From Ignavibacteria bacterium (GTDB lineage: Bacteria > Bacteroidota > Ignavibacteria > Kapaibacteriales > Kapaibacteriaceae), in the NCBI GenBank assembly GCA_947459875.1, contig CANHFG010000017.1, positions 1 to 34,420 on the forward strand: a DNA stretch of 34,420 bases, in the 5' to 3' direction. Under the pieces are notes generated by a model that was given only the letters and a program-made list of their open reading frames with translations, was not told the DNA's origin and ran no database searches. Positions 1 to 6,143 of the stretch are shown here, one piece after another (position 1 is the first letter of the stretch; the number at the start of each line of letters is the position of its first letter). A program made the translations under genes and the position numbers.

Positions 1-240
1 GTTGCCCCGTAGGGGCGAGACGCAGTCTCGCCCGGTGCCCTCGCCCGATGCCATGTAGGGGCGAGACGCAGTCTCGCCCGGTGCCATTTAGGGGCGAGAC
101 GCAGTCTCGCCCGATGCCCTGTAGGGGCGAGACGCAGTCTCGCCCGTTGCCCTCGCCCGATGCCATGTAGGGGCGAGACGCAGTCTCGCCCGGTGCCCTC
201 GCCCGATGCCATGTAGGGGCGAGACGCAGTCTCGCCCGGT
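1..240. repeat. Array of six palindromic intergenic repeats
   Basis: Six copies of a 21-bp perfect inverted repeat, GGGCGAGAC-GCA-GTCTCGCCC, lie at 13-33, 59-79, 92-112, 125-145, 171-191 and 217-237. Each is preceded by TAG(G) and followed by CG. Start-to-start spacing is 46, 33, 33, 46 and 46 bp. The spacers are not unique: they are short (7-8 nt) or a recurring 20-nt form containing CTCGCCCGATGCC, which looks like a repeat unit that has lost its left arm. The same family recurs at 31629-31680. In RNA each copy would fold into a 9-bp hairpin on either strand. No coding sequence is visible here. The function is unknown; the array may be a REP-like family. Confidence 0.93.
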
Positions 241-253
241 GACCTGAAACCTG

Positions 254-302
254 AAAAGAAAAACCGCAAACGGCGCGACGAAGTCGCCACCACTTGCGGT
301 TT
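254..302 (-). terminator. Intrinsic terminator of the rpsU transcript
   Basis: Read on the minus strand, a nested hairpin follows rpsU. The outer arms are AAACCGCAA (302-294) and TTGCGGTTT (269-261), the inner stem is GCGAC-TTC-GTCGC (287-275), and a T-rich run TTTTTCTTTTC follows (about 263-253). Stem plus U-tract is the classic intrinsic terminator layout. It lies about 90 nt beyond the rpsU stop codon. Confidence 0.75.
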
Positions 303-348
303 GTTGATTTTCGATTTTACTGGAATCTTACAGGTGTAGGAGGTACGT

Positions 349-391
349 ACTTCAGTAACTCCGTACTTCCGCAATTCCGTAATTACTTCCG
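349..391. repeat. Degenerate 8-bp tandem repeat in the rpsU 3' region
   Basis: Four adjacent octamers, ACTTCAGT, AACTCCGT, ACTTCCGC and AATTCCGT (349-380), are followed by a partly matching tail ending TTCCG at 391. The consensus is close to A(A/C)(C/T)TTCCGT. The repeat lies between the rpsU stop codon and its terminator, so it would be transcribed in the 3' untranslated region. No protein is encoded. Confidence 0.6.
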
Positions 392-394
392 AAA

Positions 395-589
395 CTATTC
401 CTGTTCCATTTGCGCGCGGTGCTGACGGCGCGCAGCCTTGAGGCGAGACATGCGACGCTCGACGCTTGGCTTTACGAAGAATGCGCGCTTCTTGAATTCG
501 CGCAGAACGCCGGAGCGCTCGTATTTCTTCTTAAAACGGCGCAGGGCACGGTCGATCGACTCATTGCTTTGTACGGTGACTCCGATCAC
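395..589 (-). CDS. rpsU: 30S ribosomal protein bS21
   Basis: This 64-residue protein matches bS21 in length and pattern: VIGVTVQSNESIDRALRRFK, then a basic C-terminal half rich in Arg and Lys. bS21 sits on the small-subunit platform near the 3' end of 16S rRNA and acts in translation initiation. The start is a GTG at 589-587, preceded by AGAGGT six bases upstream (601-596). The reading frame stays open further upstream, but that extension lies over the end of the preceding gene and does not resemble bS21. The uncharacterised lysine-rich gene ends 23 nt upstream, so the two are probably co-transcribed. A terminator follows at 302-254. Identification is secure. The GTG start combined with a clear Shine-Dalgarno sequence is notable in a genome where many genes lack one. 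Confidence 0.95.
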   Translation of the reverse strand: MIGVTVQSNESIDRALRRFKKKYERSGVLREFKKRAFFVKPSVERRMSRLKAARRQHRAQMEQE

Positions 590-595
590 GGGATG

Positions 596-601
596 ACCTC
601 T
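596..601 (-). promoter_or_regulatory. Shine-Dalgarno site of rpsU
   Basis: AGAGGT on the minus strand ends six bases before the GTG at 589. It fixes the start of rpsU against a longer open frame. In some Bacteroidota a strong Shine-Dalgarno sequence on rpsU is linked to feedback control by bS21 itself; whether that applies here is inference. Confidence 0.7.
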
Positions 602-612
602 AAGTTGGGGGG

Positions 613-1104
613 TTACTTGAAATTCTCGACGAGACGTTTTTCTTTGTTCTTTTCGAAGTGCACCAGCACTGCGCCGCGGCCATTGGACATGATCTCCTTG
701 GAGCGGACGATTCCGACATCGTCCCACAGCTTGTGATAGATCACATCGCCAACCTTATACACGTTCTTGGGTGAGTACTCCTTGGAATCCTCACGGGCTA
801 GCTTGATCTCGGCAACCTTCTTCTCTGTGTTCGTTGCCAGAGTGTCAAGGTTAACCATTTGCATGTGACGGCTCAGCGTACAGCGGGCCCACTGCATGCG
901 GCCAGCTTCTGTTTCGGTTGGCTCGCCCATAAGTTCGTGCTTCGTGTCCTTCATGAGGAACGGCGAATACAGAACCATGTACTTGGCTTTGCGCTTGGTC
1001 TTCTTTGGTGCCTCGGCGCCTTCAGCGTCTACGGCTTTGGCCGTGACCTTCTTGGCTTTCGGGGTCTTGGTTGTAGCGGCCTTGGAGGCTTTCGCTGCGG
1101 GCAT
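613..1104 (-). CDS. Uncharacterised protein: lysine-rich tail plus Tudor-like C-terminal segment
   Basis: This 163-residue protein is not one I can name. Residues 1-41 are rich in Lys, Ala and Thr (MPAAKASKAATTKTPKAKK and onward), resembling a histone H1-like or nucleic-acid-binding tail. The middle (about 42-110) is mixed and begins YMVLYSPFLMKD. Residues 115-163 read VYKVGDVIYHKLWDDVGIV, then a strand ending VLVHFEKNKEKRLVENF. That pattern (VGD.I.H..W..GIV ... V.F....KRL) resembles the Tudor-like/SH3 barrels at the C-terminus of UvrD/PcrA helicases and CarD-type proteins, which bind RNA polymerase. The ATG at 1104 has GGAA upstream; an upstream TTG at 1134 is possible but adds only ten residues. 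A promoter box lies at 1139-1132. The gene is 23 nt ahead of rpsU and probably shares its transcript. A role in transcription or ribosome-linked control is inference only. Confidence 0.75.
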   Translation of the reverse strand: MPAAKASKAATTKTPKAKKVTAKAVDAEGAEAPKKTKRKAKYMVLYSPFLMKDTKHELMGEPTETEAGRMQWARCTLSRHMQMVNLDTLATNTEKKVAEIKLAREDSKEYSPKNVYKVGDVIYHKLWDDVGIVRSKEIMSNGRGAVLVHFEKNKEKRLVENFK

Positions 1105-1131
1105 AGGAATTCCGACGAGGTTTTTGGGCCT

Positions 1132-1139
1132 CAAAGATA
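1132..1139 (-). promoter_or_regulatory. Bacteroidota-type -7 promoter box
   Basis: TATCTTTG on the minus strand fits the TAnnTTTG -7 consensus of Bacteroidota sigma-A promoters. It lies 27 nt before the ATG at 1104. The -33 side is only T-rich (GGTTTTAGG). It would drive the lysine-rich gene and rpsU. Confidence 0.5.
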
Positions 1140-1187
1140 GGAAGAAAAATCCTAAAACCGAGCCTTTGTGCCCGAAAAATCAGCCCC

Positions 1188-2261
1188 TTAGCGAGCCTTG
1201 GCGAGTTTTGCCTTGAGGGACTGGATGACAGGAACGGGGCTTGGGTCCACCTTATTCAGCACAGCCAGGTGCCAGCTGACCCAGTCTCCGAGGTAGATCT
1301 GTGCGAACATCCTGCCGAGCAGGGTGACGCCCTTGGCCTCGGGGGCGATCACCTCGGCTACGCTGCCTTTGATGATGTCCTTGAGAGCGTCAAAGCGGAT
1401 CTGCACGCGGCGATGATCCTCGGGGTCGCGTAGCATAACGGCGGTGAAGTTCTTGGTCTTGCCCTTCGGATGCTGCCAGCCATTGATCTCGTTATGGTTC
1501 ATCTCCGGCAGAAGGTTACCGAAGGCCAGCTGCTTGGCATTTTCCTGGATCTGACCTCTCCAGCGAAGGTTGACCACGTCCATCCGCTCGCTGGCCGAGT
1601 AGATGACCGGCACGGAACCGTGGAGCTTCTTGGCGATCTGCAGGGCAGGATTCTTGGCGGCTGAGGATGCGTAAAGATCGCGGACCTCGTCGGTGTGAGC
1701 CAGGATCTCGCGGATACCTTTGGCATTCATACGTCCGGCGCGGTTGTCCATAGCCCCATACCGCGACATGATCATGAGCAGCGGAAAGAACGAATAGGCA
1801 ATGGCGCAGCGAGGCTGATACCCGGGAGGGATGTTGATGATCGGGAAGCCATACGTGATGGCCCGCTTGCCCAACTGTCCGCCTGTGGTGATACACACCA
1901 CGCGCATGGTCTTCTTGCGGACGTCGTCAAATGCGGCGAGCGTTTCTTCGGTCTCGCCCGAATAGCTCGTGCACACCACGTTCGTGTCGCTGTCCATCCA
2001 GTTCGGTACACCGTAGCCGCGATGCACCGATATGTTCAGATGGTCTGCTCCGATGGTCGAGGCGGCATAGCTGCGCAGCAGATCCGCCCCGATGGCCGAT
2101 CCACCTAAGCCGAAGAAAGCATAGCGGTTAGACGTAGATTGCTGCCGCCAGAGCGGTGCATTTTCTCCGATGTTGACGGCTTCTTTAACCTGCTCAGGGA
2201 ATCGATACAGAGTATCGAACATGTTCGAGGCATCGAGAGTCGATGCCGGATTCTTGGGCAT
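1188..2261 (-). CDS. Bifunctional phosphoglucose/phosphomannose isomerase family protein
   Basis: This 357-residue cytoplasmic enzyme has two SIS (sugar isomerase) domains and fits the archaeal/bacterial bifunctional PGI/PMI family, which interconverts glucose-6-P or mannose-6-P with fructose-6-P. Visible motifs are FFGLGGSAIGADLLR (residues 49-63) and the phosphate-binding SYSGETEETL (99-108). The C-terminal segment LLPEMNHNEINGW carries the conserved Glu and His expected for ring opening and proton transfer. The ATG at 2261 is supported by AAGGGG about six bases upstream. Upstream on the same strand is terC, 74 nt away with a hairpin between; downstream, after 83 nt, is the lysine-rich gene. 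It may serve as the only glucose-6-phosphate isomerase of the cell, but no other glycolytic gene is in the window. Family assignment is firm; substrate preference is not visible. Confidence 0.9.
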   Translation of the reverse strand: MPKNPASTLDASNMFDTLYRFPEQVKEAVNIGENAPLWRQQSTSNRYAFFGLGGSAIGADLLRSYAASTIGADHLNISVHRGYGVPNWMDSDTNVVCTSYSGETEETLAAFDDVRKKTMRVVCITTGGQLGKRAITYGFPIINIPPGYQPRCAIAYSFFPLLMIMSRYGAMDNRAGRMNAKGIREILAHTDEVRDLYASSAAKNPALQIAKKLHGSVPVIYSASERMDVVNLRWRGQIQENAKQLAFGNLLPEMNHNEINGWQHPKGKTKNFTAVMLRDPEDHRRVQIRFDALKDIIKGSVAEVIAPEAKGVTLLGRMFAQIYLGDWVSWHLAVLNKVDPSPVPVIQSLKAKLAKAR

Positions 2262-2312
2262 GACGGCCCCTTTCAGTCTTAATCGTTGGCGGCGATAATA
2301 GAAAGGGTTATC

Positions 2313-2334
2313 ATCGTTTCCAAGCGAAAACGAT
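2313..2334 (-). other. Stem-loop after terC
   Basis: Seven-base arms ATCGTTT and AAACGAT (2313-2319 and 2328-2334) enclose an 8-nt loop, just past the terC stop codon. On the minus strand only a weak T-containing stretch follows, so this may be a weak terminator or an mRNA-stabilising hairpin between terC and the isomerase gene. Confidence 0.4.
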
Positions 2335-2335
2335 A

Positions 2336-3103
2336 CTATTCTTCCATGGTCGAATTGCGTAGTTCTACGGGAGCAGCACTTTGACGCTGACGAAAACGCA
2401 TATTCAGGAACTCCACGCTGATGGAGAAGAGCATCGCCGTGTAGACGTAACCCTTTGGCACGTGAACACTTAGGCCTTCAAGCATGAGTACCAGGCCGAC
2501 CATCATCAGAAACGCCAGGGCCAGGATCTTCACCGTCGGATGCTGGTGAATGAAAGCCGATATCTTTCCTGCACTGAGCTGCATAACGATGACGGCGATG
2601 ATGACCGAGATGGCCATGACCATGAAATTCTGCGACAGTCCGATGGCCGTGATCACGGAATCGATCGAAAACACGATATCCAGAACGATGATCTGCACGA
2701 TCATGGTCGCAAATGCTGCCTTCGCCGCCTTGGAGGAGGCCTGTTCGGCACCCTCGAGCTTGCTGTGGATCTCGGTCGTTGCCTTGGCCAGCAGGAAGAG
2801 TCCCCCACTGAGCATGATCAGGTCGCGTCCACTCACGCCCCATGGCGCTTGCATGGCCAAGATCGGCGGAATGGTGAAGAGCGGAGCGGTCAGCTGAGCG
2901 ATCCAAACAGCACCCAGCAGAAACACCAGTCGCAGAATGAGTGCTAAAGACAGGCCGATGGTGCGTGCCTTCTGTTGCTGCGACGGGTCGAGTCGCCCAA
3001 CAAGAATGGATATAAAGATGATGTTGTCGATCCCGAGAACGATCTCAAGCACGGTAAGCGTGAGCAGCGAGACAAGGCTATCGGAGGTAAAGAGTGTTTC
3101 CAT
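2336..3103 (-). CDS. terC: TerC family integral membrane protein
   Basis: This 255-residue membrane protein begins METLFTSDSLVSLLTLTVLE and continues with the TerC signature EIVLGIDNIIFISILVGRL; a second matching motif, DIVFSIDSVITAIGL, lies in the middle. These paired acidic membrane motifs define the family, which includes tellurite-resistance TerC and the Mn2+ exporters Alx/MeeF/MeeY, the latter linked to metal supply for secreted enzymes. I count about seven hydrophobic segments. The frame is open far upstream, but METLF is the usual TerC start and the extension overlaps the divergent dehydrogenase. There is no Shine-Dalgarno sequence. A -7 box, TAGATTTG, ends five bases before the ATG, which predicts a leaderless or nearly leaderless mRNA. 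The transported ion cannot be read from the sequence. Confidence 0.92.
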   Translation of the reverse strand: METLFTSDSLVSLLTLTVLEIVLGIDNIIFISILVGRLDPSQQQKARTIGLSLALILRLVFLLGAVWIAQLTAPLFTIPPILAMQAPWGVSGRDLIMLSGGLFLLAKATTEIHSKLEGAEQASSKAAKAAFATMIVQIIVLDIVFSIDSVITAIGLSQNFMVMAISVIIAVIVMQLSAGKISAFIHQHPTVKILALAFLMMVGLVLMLEGLSVHVPKGYVYTAMLFSISVEFLNMRFRQRQSAAPVELRNSTMEE

Positions 3104-3108
3104 GGATG

Positions 3109-3116
3109 CAAATCTA
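3109..3116 (-). promoter_or_regulatory. -7 box of terC (overlaps the divergent box)
   Basis: TAGATTTG on the minus strand matches TAnnTTTG exactly. Its last base is five bases from the terC ATG at 3103. It shares the two bases 3115-3116 with the plus-strand box TAAATTTG. Confidence 0.6.
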
Positions 3117-3122
3117 AATTTG
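3115..3122 (+). promoter_or_regulatory. -7 box of the aldehyde dehydrogenase gene
   Basis: TAAATTTG matches TAnnTTTG exactly. Its last base is five bases from the ATG at 3128, the same distance as in the divergent terC promoter. A leaderless transcript is predicted. Confidence 0.6.
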
Positions 3123-3127
3123 TGGCT

Positions 3128-4498
3128 ATGAACTTCCGCAGTATCGACCCCACAACGGAACAGACCGTTGCTGAGTTCACGGCGCATACGGCCCTTGACG
3201 TTGGGCGCATGCTCAGTGCCGCATCTTCGGCTCAGGGACAATGGGCCCGTCGTCCTCTTCTTGAAAGGGTGCGCCTCATCGAAGGTCTTGCCGACGTGCT
3301 GGAGAAAAGGCGTCATGAGGGGGCGAGCACGATCACAAGGGAAATGGGAAAGCCCCTTGCCCAGGCACTGGCCGAGGTCGACAAATGCGCCGGCGCCGTA
3401 CGGTATATGGCGTCGATCGCCCCGACGGTGCTGGCCGATGAGACCGTGGATGCCGGTTTTCGACACAGCAGGGTGGTCTATGAGCCCCTAGGCCTGGTGC
3501 TCTCGATCATGCCATGGAATTTTCCGCTCTGGCAGTTCTTCCGGTTTGCCGCTCCGGCGCTTCTTGCCGGCAACGGTGTTCTGCTGAAGCACGCACCCAG
3601 TACTATGGGCTCGGGTCTCTTTGCGGAATCTGTCTGTCTTGAAGCTGGTCTGCCTGCGGGACTGGTGACTTCGCTTCTGATCGACGTACCGCAGGTTGAG
3701 AGCGTTATGGCCAACCCCGCCGTTGCCGCCGTGACGTTCACCGGGTCAACGGGTGGCGGAAGGGCTGTGGCGCAGGTTGCTGCCCGCCATATCAAGCCCG
3801 TGGTTCTGGAACTTGGCGGGAGCGACGCCTATATCGTGCTTGGCGATGCCGACCTCGATGTTGCCGTCAGCGCCTGTGTTGCCGGACGCCTTCTGAATGC
3901 CGGACAGTCCTGCATCGGTGCAAAGAGGTTCATCGTTCACACCTCGCTGCATGATGCATTCGTTTCCAGGGTTGCAGAGGCGTTTGACGCGGCCATCGTC
4001 GGATCTCCGCACAATCCTGACACTCAGGTCGGTCCTCTTGCGCGGCAAGATCTGCGCGATATCCTTCTGGATCAGGTTCGTCGCGCGCTCAACAGCGGTG
4101 CCCGCTGCGCCACGAAGCGGACTCTTGAAGATGTCCCGTCACGGGGCTGGTTTGTTCCGCCCATGTTGCTGGTGAACGTTCATCAAAACAATCCGGCCTT
4201 CCGGGAGGAACTGTTTGGTCCGGTGGCCAGCGTGACCTCCTTTGAAACGGAACACCAGGCCGTGGCCCTGGCCAACGACACGGAGTTTGGACTCGGCAAC
4301 GCCGTGTTCTCCCGTGACACGCCTGCCGCGCTTCGCATCGCCGCTCAGTTACAAAGCGGCACGGTGTTTATCAACGACTTCGTGCGCAGTCATGCGGCCC
4401 TGCCATTCGGCGGAGTGAAGTCGTCCGGTTACGGACGTGAACTTGGACGCTGGGGAATGCTGGAGTTCGTAAACGTAAAGAACATTACGATTGGCTGA
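3128..4498 (+). CDS. NAD(P)-dependent succinate-semialdehyde dehydrogenase-type aldehyde dehydrogenase
   Basis: This 456-residue aldehyde dehydrogenase is closest by motif to the Sad/YneI branch of succinate-semialdehyde dehydrogenases, which oxidise succinate semialdehyde to succinate. Signatures are IMPWNFPLWQ (Asn at 131, oxyanion), VLKHAPSTMG after it, FTGSTGGG in the Rossmann fold, LELGGSD (catalytic Glu228) and NAGQSCIGAKR (nucleophile Cys262), with PFGGVKSSGYGREL near the end. The length is normal for this branch. The ATG at 3128 begins MNFRSIDPTTEQ; the longer open frame upstream runs into the divergent terC gene. There is no Shine-Dalgarno sequence, and the -7 box is five bases upstream. 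The 3' end overlaps the convergent CNNM gene by 14 nt. Substrate is inferred from the family; no GABA or alpha-ketoglutarate decarboxylase gene is nearby. Confidence 0.9.
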   Translation: MNFRSIDPTTEQTVAEFTAHTALDVGRMLSAASSAQGQWARRPLLERVRLIEGLADVLEKRRHEGASTITREMGKPLAQALAEVDKCAGAVRYMASIAPTVLADETVDAGFRHSRVVYEPLGLVLSIMPWNFPLWQFFRFAAPALLAGNGVLLKHAPSTMGSGLFAESVCLEAGLPAGLVTSLLIDVPQVESVMANPAVAAVTFTGSTGGGRAVAQVAARHIKPVVLELGGSDAYIVLGDADLDVAVSACVAGRLLNAGQSCIGAKRFIVHTSLHDAFVSRVAEAFDAAIVGSPHNPDTQVGPLARQDLRDILLDQVRRALNSGARCATKRTLEDVPSRGWFVPPMLLVNVHQNNPAFREELFGPVASVTSFETEHQAVALANDTEFGLGNAVFSRDTPAALRIAAQLQSGTVFINDFVRSHAALPFGGVKSSGYGRELGRWGMLEFVNVKNITIG

Positions 4499-5519
4499 TC
4501 CGCGCCACGCGCGCATCACGACGCTGCTTGGCCAGCTGTCGCAGGTCCACCACGTGATCGGCCTCATCGACGATCTCGGCACCGAGCATTGTCTCAAGGA
4601 CGTCTTCCATGGTGATAATGCCTTCGACGCCACCGTGTTCATCGACGACCATAAAGACGTGCTGACGCTTTTGCAGAAACTGCTCCAAGGCGTGGTCGAG
4701 CGTAATGTTCTCAGGAATGAACCCGATCTCGCGCTTCAGCCTGCCGAGCTCCACGGACTGACGTCCGGCCAGGGCCGCGCGGAGAATGTCCTTCGTCATC
4801 ACGTAACCGGCCACTGAATCCAGATCGCCCCCTTCACAGACCGGCAACCGCGAGAACATCTGCAGCTCCGGGTGCTTGATGGCCTCGCCGACGGTTAGTT
4901 CGACGTTCAATGCTGAGACCACCATGCGAGGTGTCATCACGTCACCAACTTCGATACTGCTGAGCTGCATGATGTTGGTCATGATCCGGTACTCTCCCGG
5001 ATCAAGAGCCCCTTCCTCGCGCGCCGTCTCTACAAGCGCCTCGAGTTCTTCACGGGCTTCTTCTTCCTCTTCTTCCTGGGAACGGGGCTTGGTGAGCGCA
5101 AGGATCAGACGGTGCACCAGCAACATCGGCGTTGCCAGGAGCGTGACCACGGCAAGGGACACACTTGCAAAACGCAGAAGATGCTCGACAGTGCGTTCGC
5201 CGATGACCGTTGCTACAACCTTGATAAGCGCAAGACCCGTTGCCAGAACGGCCACATCGATGGCCAGGCGCGGACCGTCGATCTGCGCCATCAGCAGGAT
5301 TCCCACCACGGCCAGGATCTGCACCAGAACGTCCAGAAGACTGATGGCCAGACGGGACTCGTTGGGCTCGTCAAGGGCCTGCTTGAGGCGGCGTCCGACG
5401 CTCGATCCTTCTTCGGCCATCGTCGAGACAACCGAAATCGGAAGATTGGCCAGCATCGAAGCCAGCAGCTCGAGGTAGCCGCTGATCAGAACCGATATGA
5501 CGACAAGCGCAATGTCCAT
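4485..5519 (-). CDS. CNNM/CorC-type membrane protein (DUF21 + CBS pair)
   Basis: This 344-residue inner-membrane protein has hydrophobic segments at about 3-28, 58-79, 86-106 and 117-142 (DUF21/CNNM transmembrane domain). An acidic stretch follows (EEEEEE at about 149-154), the linker EEGALDPGEYRIMTNIMQLS, then VGDVMTPRMVV at 191-201 opening a CBS pair that runs to about 315 (VEGIITMEDVLETMLG). CNNM/CorC/MpfA proteins act in Mg2+ or Co2+ export, with nucleotide binding to the CBS domains. The usual C-terminal transporter-associated (CorC_HlyC) domain is absent: only about 30 residues follow the CBS pair. The start ATG overlaps the stop codon of the upstream lipoprotein by one base (TGATG), so translation is probably coupled. 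It is the last gene of the long minus-strand operon. Confidence 0.88.
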   Translation of the reverse strand: MDIALVVISVLISGYLELLASMLANLPISVVSTMAEEGSSVGRRLKQALDEPNESRLAISLLDVLVQILAVVGILLMAQIDGPRLAIDVAVLATGLALIKVVATVIGERTVEHLLRFASVSLAVVTLLATPMLLVHRLILALTKPRSQEEEEEEAREELEALVETAREEGALDPGEYRIMTNIMQLSSIEVGDVMTPRMVVSALNVELTVGEAIKHPELQMFSRLPVCEGGDLDSVAGYVMTKDILRAALAGRQSVELGRLKREIGFIPENITLDHALEQFLQKRQHVFMVVDEHGGVEGIITMEDVLETMLGAEIVDEADHVVDLRQLAKQRRDARVARISQS

Positions 5520-6130
5520 CAGCGGGAACGGAACTCCGTGTTGACAATGCGGATCGGACTTGGACTCTTCCAGACACCAAATGGAGTATTGACGACCGGA
5601 GTTGCCTCGACCATCAGCTTGGTGGGTTCGGCATTGACGCCGCCGATGGACAGAGCAAGAGACATTAGCTCGTCATACCCGCGGTCGGTGATGACCTTTG
5701 TCAGGTCGACCTCGATCTCGATCGGGATCGGCGCTGAGGTCTGGCCGCCCGGTATGGCGATCTCCTTGCGGATCGACCCGCTGATCGTTTGCTTCCCGTC
5801 GATATAAAGCTGCCACGGCAGCTCCTTCAGCGTCAGATCTGCAGGCTTGCTACCACCGCCACCGTCGTTAGGGTTGCGGGCCTCGAGATACACGGTAAAG
5901 GTGGTTGTAAGACGCTTTGAGCGGAAGGCATCAGCAAGCCGTATGGCATCCATCGCCGATACGTCTGTGAGCGACCGCAGGCGGGAAACGTCGACGCCGA
6001 CAACCCGCATGTTCTCAACGCGGACAATGCGAAACTGCATATCGCGTAGCGACATAAGCGAGTTGGCCATCTGGCGCACGTTCGCACAGGAAGTAAGCAA
6101 AAGGAGACCAACGATCAAAAGGGTGCGCAT
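5519..6130 (-). CDS. Lipoprotein with LEA2 (WHy-like) domain
   Basis: This 203-residue protein starts MRTLLIVGLLLLTSCANV, a short lipoprotein signal peptide with lipobox LTSC and lipidated Cys15. The body resembles the LEA type 2/WHy fold: a beta-rich segment with ARNPNDGGGG (compare the NPN motif), LPWQLYIDGKQTISG, and IPIEIEVDLTKVI. Bacterial LEA2 lipoproteins are thought to sit in the periplasm or outer membrane and are linked to stress tolerance, but their function is poorly known. The start has no Shine-Dalgarno sequence and lies 13 nt after the desaturase stop codon. The stop codon shares a base with the next start. Lipoprotein status is secure; the LEA2 call is moderate. Confidence 0.7.
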   Translation of the reverse strand: MRTLLIVGLLLLTSCANVRQMANSLMSLRDMQFRIVRVENMRVVGVDVSRLRSLTDVSAMDAIRLADAFRSKRLTTTFTVYLEARNPNDGGGGSKPADLTLKELPWQLYIDGKQTISGSIRKEIAIPGGQTSAPIPIEIEVDLTKVITDRGYDELMSLALSIGGVNAEPTKLMVEATPVVNTPFGVWKSPSPIRIVNTEFRSR

Positions 6131-6143
6131 GGGTGTACTGGAA

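Noticed and set aside
1-240. CRISPR array, suggested by regularly spaced palindromic repeats
   Set aside because: The spacers are 7-20 nt, repeat one another, and one type is itself a repeat remnant. No cas gene is present, and the same unit occurs as an isolated pair at 31629.
1104-1134. TTG start at 1134 for the lysine-rich protein
   Set aside because: The ATG at 1104 gives a natural MPAAK start with GGAA upstream, and the TTG overlaps the -7 box TATCTTTG, so the region is probably untranscribed.
5112-5807. A 231-codon plus-strand open frame
   Set aside because: It lies antisense across the CNNM and lipoprotein genes, is rich in His/Arg/Gln from reverse reading of coding DNA, and resembles no protein family.
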